From FEN-1219 sp963744305 (GTDB lineage Bacteria; Pseudomonadota; Gammaproteobacteria; Steroidobacterales; Rariloculaceae), in the NCBI GenBank assembly GCA_963744305.1, contig CAVUTF010000040.1, positions 1 through 64,000 on the forward strand: a DNA stretch of 64,000 bases, written 5' to 3'. Numbering within the stretch: position 1 is the first letter of the stretch; every line of letters begins with the position of its first letter. This document shows positions 58,676-64,000 of this stretch, in pieces. The position numbers and the translations under genes were made by a program. Below the pieces are notes generated by a model, which saw nothing but the letters and a program-made list of their open reading frames with translations, was not told the origin of the DNA and did no database searches.

Positions 58676-58794
58676 AGTCGCACCTCTTTTCCGGAAGAGT
58701 CGCCAGCCGTCGACTAGAGTTACTACAGCAGGTTGCGAGCCGTTAGCATAGCGCCGTCGGGTATCATCCGCGCGTCGCGCGACGAGACGAGACA

Positions 58795-59445
58795 TTGGAC
58801 ATTCAATTCACTGCAAACGAAGGTCGCGTCATCGGCTGTCTCATGGAGAAGTCGGTGATCACGCCGGATCAGTATCCGCTGTCGCTGAACGCGTTGGTCA
58901 ACGCGTGCAATCAGAAATCGAGCCGCGAGCCGGTGCTGTCGCTCGAGCCGGGCGTCGTGCAGCGTACCGTGAACGACCTCGTACAGAAGAAGCTGGTGAT
59001 GGTGCAGAACTTCGGCAGCCGCGTCGACAAGTATCAGCAGCGGTTCTGCAATACGCAGTTCGCGCAAATCAAGCTCTCAGCTGCCGAATTCGCGATCCTC
59101 TGCCTATTGTTGCTGCGCGGGCCGCAGACGCCGGGCGAGCTCAAGGCGCACAGCGGCCGATTGCACGAGTTTGCAGACACGGCGGAGGTGGAGGCCGCGC
59201 TCGAGGCGTTGCTCGGTCGATCGGACGGAGCCCTCGTCGCGCGCCTGCCGCGGGAACCACGCCGCAAGGACCACTGCTATGCGCACGTGTTCGGCGGTCC
59301 GATCGAGTCGGCGGAGAAAGAAGATCTACCCGCGAGGCCTGCCGCGGTGCCGCAGGATGATGACCGTGTGGCGAGCCTCGAAGAGCGAGTGGAAGCGCTC
59401 GAGCGCGAGCTTCGGGAGCTGAAGCAAGCGCTCGGCGTGCAGTGA
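58795..59445 (+). CDS. yceH: YceH-family (DUF480) winged-helix protein
   Basis: 216 residues from a TTG start. Two winged-helix units are visible: RVIGCLMEKSVITPDQYPLS with LNALVNACNQKSSREPVLSL, and AEFAILCLLLLRGPQTPGEL. The tail is a coiled coil (VASLEERVEALERELRELKQ). The length and LMEKSVITPDQYPLSLNAL block match YceH of enterobacteria, a conserved protein of unclear function. Confidence 0.9.
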   Translation: MDIQFTANEGRVIGCLMEKSVITPDQYPLSLNALVNACNQKSSREPVLSLEPGVVQRTVNDLVQKKLVMVQNFGSRVDKYQQRFCNTQFAQIKLSAAEFAILCLLLLRGPQTPGELKAHSGRLHEFADTAEVEAALEALLGRSDGALVARLPREPRRKDHCYAHVFGGPIESAEKEDLPARPAAVPQDDDRVASLEERVEALERELRELKQALGVQ

Positions 59446-59456
59446 GCCCGGAGGCT

Positions 59457-59570
59457 CTAACCCAACTTCCTGGCTTCTTTTTTTTGCCTCTTCAGCGCTT
59501 TGCGCTCCTTCGGTGACAGCAACGGCTTCTTCTTGTCTTGTCTACTCGGGGTGTTGCGTTCCTTGGACAT
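59457..59570 (-). CDS. Very small basic protein
   Basis: A 37-residue frame starting MSKERNTPSRQDKKKPLL, with GGAG nine bases before the ATG, and containing SPKERKALKRQKKEARKLG. Nearly half the residues are Lys or Arg. Short lysine-rich proteins of this kind are common and often missed; they may bind nucleic acid or ribosomes. It is convergent with yceH (12 bases between stops) and divergent from the DUF6152 gene. Confidence 0.6.
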   Translation of the reverse strand: MSKERNTPSRQDKKKPLLSPKERKALKRQKKEARKLG

Positions 59571-59604
59571 CGACACTCACTCCGTAGCGGTACACTGCCT
59601 CATT

Positions 59605-60009
59605 ATGCAGCGAAATCGATTTTTTTTTGAGCGCTTGTCGGCGGGTCTTATTGCGATTTTGGCCGGGACCTCTGCGACGGCCCACCACGGCGTCGGGAGC
59701 TACGACATGAGCGACGTGCGCGAGGTCGCCGGCGTCGTCGTGCGGTGGGAGTGGAAGAGCCCTCACACCTGGCTCACGCTCGCCGCCGACGCCGATGGCG
59801 AACAGCGGACCTGGGAGTTCGAAGGTGCTCCGCCGCAGTGGATGAGCAGTCAAGGTTTCACTGCGACCTCGCTCGAATCCGGCGAGTCCGTGGAGATCGT
59901 GTTTCACCCGGTCAAGAACGGCGCAGATGCCGGCATTCTCATGGAAGTCCGGCGAGCCAACGGCGAAGTGCTCAAGGTGAATCGCCCCGCGAGGCTCGGC
60001 GGCCCCTGA
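59605..60009 (+). CDS. Short secreted DUF6152 protein
   Basis: 134 residues with a signal peptide (FFERLSAGLIAILAGTSATA) and mature start HHGVGSYDMSDVREVAGVVV, the DUF6152 hallmark. WKSPHTWLTLAADADGEQRT and PPQWMSSQGFTATSLESGES also match. It is the single-domain relative of the protein at 8772-9926. Probably periplasmic; function unknown. Confidence 0.82.
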   Translation: MQRNRFFFERLSAGLIAILAGTSATAHHGVGSYDMSDVREVAGVVVRWEWKSPHTWLTLAADADGEQRTWEFEGAPPQWMSSQGFTATSLESGESVEIVFHPVKNGADAGILMEVRRANGEVLKVNRPARLGGP

Positions 60010-60016
60010 GCATTTT

Positions 60017-60487
60017 TCAAGCTTGCTTCGGTTGGATCAGATCCCAGAGCGTGCCGTATAGGTCCGCGAACACGGCCACGGTTCCGTGAGGCTCCTCGCT
60101 CGGTGGCCGCACGAAAGCGACGCCGTTAGCCTGAAGTGCGTGGTAGTCGCGCCAAAAATCGTCAGTGTGCAAGAACAAGAACACGCGGCCGCCGGTTTGC
60201 TTGCCGATGACCGCGCGCTGCTCGTCCGTTGCCGCGCGCGCAAGCAGCACATGGGTCGCGCCTTCGCCCGGCGGCTTCACGCGTACCCAGCGTTTGTCGG
60301 GCGAAAGAGGAGTGTCCTCGACGAGGGTGAAGCCGAGCTTGCCGACATAGAACGCTAGCGCCTCGTCATAGTCCCGAACCACGAGCGCGACGGCCGCGAT
60401 GTGCTGCCGAGAGCGTTGCGCAGTAGGCAGTGCGCTTCCGGCCGGCGCTGAGCTCGCAACCTGCGAGCCACGGCGCCGGCGCCTCAT
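60017..60487 (-). CDS. VOC-superfamily (glyoxalase-like) protein
   Basis: 156 residues. The VOC fold shows in AAVALVVRDYDEALAFYVGK with LGFTLVEDTPL, RWVRVKPPGEGATHVLLARA and GTVAVFADLYGTLWDLIQP. Metal-ligand positions (His near the start, Glu near the end) are not all obvious, so it may be a non-enzymatic or dioxygenase-like member. Its start overlaps the upstream YciI gene's stop by four bases. Confidence 0.83.
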   Translation of the reverse strand: MRRRRRGSQVASSAPAGSALPTAQRSRQHIAAVALVVRDYDEALAFYVGKLGFTLVEDTPLSPDKRWVRVKPPGEGATHVLLARAATDEQRAVIGKQTGGRVFLFLHTDDFWRDYHALQANGVAFVRPPSEEPHGTVAVFADLYGTLWDLIQPKQA

Positions 60488-60780
60488 ACCAGGACCTTGC
60501 GGTCGGGAAATGCCTTCTGCCAGCGATTGATGCGATAGCTCGCGCGCATACCGTTCACCCAGAACGGATCGTCCTTGAAGATTTCCTTCACGTCGGCTTC
60601 GTCTTTTGCGTCAACGATCCACAGGCCGCCCAGCGGCCGATCTGACGGCACTTCGCGTACCGAACCCGGCACGAGCACCTTGTCTTTCATTCGATCCAGG
60701 AACTCGATGTGTGCCGCGAACAGTTTCTGACGCAACTCGGCTACGTCCGGCTTATCCTCGAATTGCACGATGTACAGCAT
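60484..60780 (-). CDS. YciI-family protein
   Basis: 98 residues, intact: MLYIVQFEDKPDVAELRQKL, then FLDRMKDKVLVPGSVRE, RPLGGLWIVDAKDEADVKEI and DDPFWVNGMRASYRI. This is the dimeric ferredoxin-like YciI fold with its conserved His (AAHIEFL) and the DDPF motif. It is translationally coupled to the VOC gene. Role unknown, perhaps lyase or hydrolase on a small molecule. Confidence 0.88.
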   Translation of the reverse strand: MLYIVQFEDKPDVAELRQKLFAAHIEFLDRMKDKVLVPGSVREVPSDRPLGGLWIVDAKDEADVKEIFKDDPFWVNGMRASYRINRWQKAFPDRKVLV

Positions 60781-60792
60781 GTTGCTTCCTCG

Positions 60793-62653
60793 CTAGATCT
60801 CGATCTCGGTGGCTAGCACGACGACACGGCGGGTCGGCATGCGGAAGAACTCCGCCGCTTGGGCGCTGCGGCGCTGCAAGTACGCGAAGATCTGCGCCTT
60901 CAAGCCCGCCATGCCGGGGCGGTCGACGGCGCGCACGAGATGCCAACCCAGGAAGAACGTGCAGTCGGCGTCGACCACGCGCAGCCCGCGTTGCCGCGCT
61001 CCTCTTAGCGCCTCGCTAACGTCCGGTGTCTCCATGAAGCCGAACCGCGCGCGCACTGCGTGCACGCCCGGCATGAGCTCCTCCACCCATGCGCGCGCCG
61101 CCCGATCTTGCCGCGGCGTACGCAGGATCTCCATGTGCAGAATGACGATGTGCTCGTGATAAACGTGATTGTGCTCGAGGTTGCGCAACAGCGCCGTCGG
61201 CACGAAGCCTGCGTGACTCACGAGGAACACGGCCGTGCCGGGAACCTTCTCCGCCTTCGACAATAGCTTGGGCAGCTCGGACCACGGCACCGCGCGGTCC
61301 TGCAATGCGCGCCGGAGCTTGGCGCGCCCGTCGCGCCAGGTCACGAACCCCGTGTACATGAGCGCGGCCAGCGTGAGCGGCACCCAGCCGCCGTGTCGGA
61401 ACCTTCGTGGCATTCCCGAGCACGAAGGCGATGTCGACCGTGAGAAAGATGCCGAAGATCAGCCCGATTCGCCAGTATGGCCAGCGCCATGCCGTGCCCG
61501 CCACGACGGAGCCGAGCAGGCTCGTGATCACCATGGTGCCGATGACCGACGCGCCGTATGCCGCGGACAGCGCGGTCGAGGAGCCGAAAGCCAGGACGAA
61601 GCCGACCACCGCGATGAACATGATCCAGTTCGCGGCGGGAACGTAAATCTGCCCGCGCTCGTCGGGCGACGTCTGCCGGATTTGCACGCGGGGCAGAAGG
61701 TCGAGCTGCACGGCTTGGCGCGTGATCGAGAACGCCCCTGAAATCGTCGCCTGCGACGCGATGACCGCGGCCGCGGTCGCGAGCAAGACGAGCAGCGGCA
61801 GCACGCTGGGCGGAGCGAGCGCGTAGAACGGATTCGAGATCGGCACCGGCGAGCTCAACATCAGCGCGCCCTGGCCGAAGTAATTGATCAAGAGCCCGGG
61901 CCAGACGAACGTGAACCAGGCAAGCCGCACGGGTTGTCTGCCGAAGTGCCCCATGTCTGCGTACAGCGCCTCTCCGCCCGTCAGCACTAGGAAAACGGCG
62001 CCGAGTATCGTGAGCGCCACTCCCGGATTCTCGCGAGTACCGCTACGCGCATAAGTCGGCGAGAGGGCAGCGAGGACCGCGGGCTCTCGCACGATGGCCA
62101 TCGCGCCGAGGATTGCGAGCGACACGAACCACACGACCATGATCGGCCCGAACAATCCGCCGACCCTCGCGGTGCCGCGGCGCTGGAACATGAACAGAGC
62201 GACGATGATGCCGATCGTGATCGGTATGACCGCGCGGTCGATCTCCGGATCGAGCAGGGACAGCCCCTCCACGGCGCTGAGCACGGTGATCGCGGGCGTG
62301 ATGAGAGCCTCGCAATAGAACATTGCCGTGCCGAGCAAGCCGAGCGCGACTAGCCGTATCGCCCAGGTTCCCGCCATGCCCACGTTCTGCTGCACGAGCG
62401 CGACGAGCGACAGGATGCCGCCTTCGCCCGCGTTGTCGGCACGCAGGATCAGCACGATGTATTTCAACGTGATGACGATGAACAGACTCCAAAAGATCAG
62501 CGACAAGACGCCGAGCACGCTTGCGGTGTCGTTTGCTCCGCCCATCACAGCAGTCGCCTCTTTCAGCGCATAAAGTGGGCTCGTGCCGATGTCGCCGTAG
62601 ACCACTCCGAGCGCACCTAATGTCGCGCGAGCCAGCGGGCGGGATTCGCTCAT
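60793..62653 (-). CDS. kup: Kup-type potassium uptake protein (frameshifted)
   Basis: Kup imports K+ with protons. The signature LGALGVVYGDIGTSPLYALK opens the protein; GEGGILSLVALVQ, YCEALITPAITVLSAVEGL, LTGGEALYADMGHFG and INYFGQGALML follow. At about 61412 the frame changes: helix 11 (TVDIAFVLGNATKV) joins RRFRHGGWVPLTLAALMYTG and the cytoplasmic tail (HNHVYHEHIVILHMEILRTP, FFLGWHLVRAVDRPGM), ending at 60793. At about 620 residues the repaired protein has the expected size. It starts at ATG 62653, divergent from the mini-gene at 62826. Confidence 0.9.
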
Positions 62654-62825
62654 ATGGAGACCGGTCGTTGGAGTCGAATCGCTGGCGGCTGCGCAGCGAG
62701 GAAAGAGAGTGCAGTTGCTGCGTCGAGCGTCACGCCGGCGATTCTAGCGCGGTTCGGGGCGGCGCACTGTATCGGAGGCGGCCGCGTACTACAATTCGCG
62801 CAGCAAGCGGATTTGGAGCGGCACA

Positions 62826-63026
62826 TTGGCCAAGAACATCGGCGCCATCGCGACCTCGCACACACCCACGATCGGTTTCGCGCTCGACACGAACACGACC
62901 AACCTCCGCATCTACGCCGCTATGCGCGGCCAGTCGCTCACGGACTTCCAGAAGACGCGCAACGCGCAGGTGCTCTACTCGGTTGCCGGCCGCGACGAAG
63001 ACGAGAAGGACTGGGACAAGAAGTAG
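62826..63026 (+). pseudogene. Internally deleted gallate-dioxygenase-like (DesB/LigAB-type) mini-gene
   Basis: A 66-codon frame with TTG start and GGAG upstream. Its first 22 residues (AKNIGAIATSHTPTIGFALD) match the N-terminus of LigB-type extradiol dioxygenases, including the metal-site His in SHTPTI. The rest (NLRIYAAMRGQSLTDFQKTR, then NAQVLYSVAG) matches what I recall as the C-terminus of gallate dioxygenase DesB (YAAMRG, FQKTRNA, YSVAG). The roughly 350 residues between are missing, with the join in frame near 62888-62895. Either a real deletion left a remnant or the assembly collapsed over the gene. It cannot be an active dioxygenase as shown. Confidence 0.65.
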
Positions 63027-63036
63027 CGGCCGCCTG

Positions 63037-64000
63037 ATGACCGCCCGTTTTGCGCGAATGCCCGATGCTGCCGCCGTGCCGCAACGGCAGCTCACGATGT
63101 GGCACGCGATGGCCGTGTGCGTCGGCATGGTCATCGGCACCGGCATCTTCCGGACGACGCCGCTCGCGGCCGAAGCCGTTACCTCGCCGACGGTGCTGCT
63201 CGCGCTGTGGGCGTTCGGCGGTGCGATGTCGCTCGCGGGCGCGTTGTGCTTCGCCGAGATGGCGGCCGCGTTTCCCGACGCGGGCGGGGACTATTTCTTT
63301 CTGCGCAAGGCGTTCGGCGAGACGCTCGGTTTCCTGTTTGCGTGGTCTCGTTTCGCCGTGATCCATACCGGCTCGATGGCGCTCGTCGCGTTTGCGCTGG
63401 GCGACTATGTCGCGGAAGTGCTTGTCGGTCGGCGCGCAGCACGAGCACCGTCGTTGCGGCGCTCGCGATCGTGCTGCTCGCGGCGCTCAATCTCGCGGGC
63501 ATCCGCTTCGGCATCGGCGCGCAGATCGCGCTCATGACCGCGGTGATCTGCGGGATGCTCGCGGTCGTCGCCGCGGGCGTGTGGATCGCCGTCGGCGGCG
63601 CCGCGGTGGCCGCGGCCTCACGTCGGCAGCCCGGTCCTCCCGCTGCAGCAACTGGCGATCGGCGCCGCGCTCGTATTCATATTCCTCGCGTACGGCGGCT
63701 GGAGCGACGCCGCGACGTTGTCCGCCGAGATGCGCGATCAAGAGCACGGCATGCGGCGCGCGCTGGTTCTCGGCATGTCGCTCGTGACGGTGCTCTACCT
63801 GCTCGTGAATTGGGCGTTTCTGAGCGGGTTGACGCCGATCGGCCTCGCGCGCCAGCACGGCGCCGGCGGCCGACTTGATGCTGCACGTGTTCGGCAGGCC
63901 CGGCCAGCTCCTGATCGTGCTGATCGTGGCGGTGACCTCGATCACCCTGATGAACGCGATACTGATCGCGGGCGCGCGCACGACCTATGCGGCGGCGCGC
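63037..64000 (+). CDS. APC-family amino acid permease, cut by window end (frameshifted)
   Basis: ATG 63037 begins MTARFARMPDAAAVPQRQL, then MAVCVGMVIGTGIFRTTPLA, the substrate-binding first helix of APC permeases. Later helices (AGALCFAEMAAAFPDAGGDY, TVVAALAIVLLAALNLAGIR, QLAIGAALVFIFLAYGGWSD) are read after shifts near 63430, 63615 and 63862, and the gene runs off the window. It is not closely similar to the permease at 4201-5619. Substrate is unknown. Confidence 0.8.

Overview
The window is GC-rich, densely coded DNA from a Gram-negative bacterium. Kup, YceH, PBP4-type DacB, AsmA, TolQ/TolR-like proteins, beta-barrel proteins, lipoproteins and DUF6152 proteins suggest a Gammaproteobacterium-like lineage, perhaps an uncultured soil or sediment organism; I cannot assign it further. 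No tRNA, rRNA, CRISPR array, insertion sequence or prophage is evident. About 18 genes read only across one or more frame changes while neighbouring genes of up to 1,048 codons are intact. Residual indel errors in the assembly explain this better than wholesale gene decay, so I annotate those loci as single broken CDSs.

Layout. 1-12 kb: the end of an Fe-S subunit resembling transhydroxylase/DMSO-reductase electron-transfer subunits, an AsmA-like protein, an APC permease, PPK2, a SulP transporter, a DUF6152 protein, and a three-gene partner-switching module (FHA-SpoIIE phosphatase, STAS protein, HATPase). 12-25 kb: a secreted metzincin-like protease with a nine-copy GYGDL repeat, a zinc-ribbon Ser/Thr kinase with TPRs, a TPR/beta-barrel protein, an ECF sigma/anti-sigma pair with two matching divergent promoters, a DUF4382 lipoprotein and glutaminase.

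24.8-45.2 kb is the most interesting part. A nine-gene operon encodes periplasmic and TPR proteins, a TolQ/ExbB-like channel protein, two TolR/ExbD-like proteins and a TonB-like protein with an AgmX/PglI-type C-terminal domain. This resembles the Agl-Glt envelope motor of Myxococcus. It is followed by a well-formed class I c-di-GMP riboswitch that leads a three-gene surface operon: a giant DUF11/SdrD-like protein with a C-terminal OmpA-like domain, a protein with three OmpA-like domains, and a large beta-barrel protein. I infer, without proof, that the two operons form one envelope-spanning, c-di-GMP-controlled surface system.

45-64 kb: an SDR enzyme and RtcB-type RNA ligase, the latter in one reading frame with a secreted domain; two tandem LigM/DesA-like tetrahydrofolate-dependent O-demethylases; CBS, receiver, cupin and DUF6766 proteins; a methyltransferase; PBP4; a second SDR; YceH; a 37-residue basic protein; VOC and YciI proteins; Kup; an internally deleted gallate-dioxygenase-like mini-gene; and a permease cut by the window end. 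The demethylase pair, the dioxygenase remnant and the Fe-S subunit hint at past or present metabolism of lignin-derived methoxylated aromatics.
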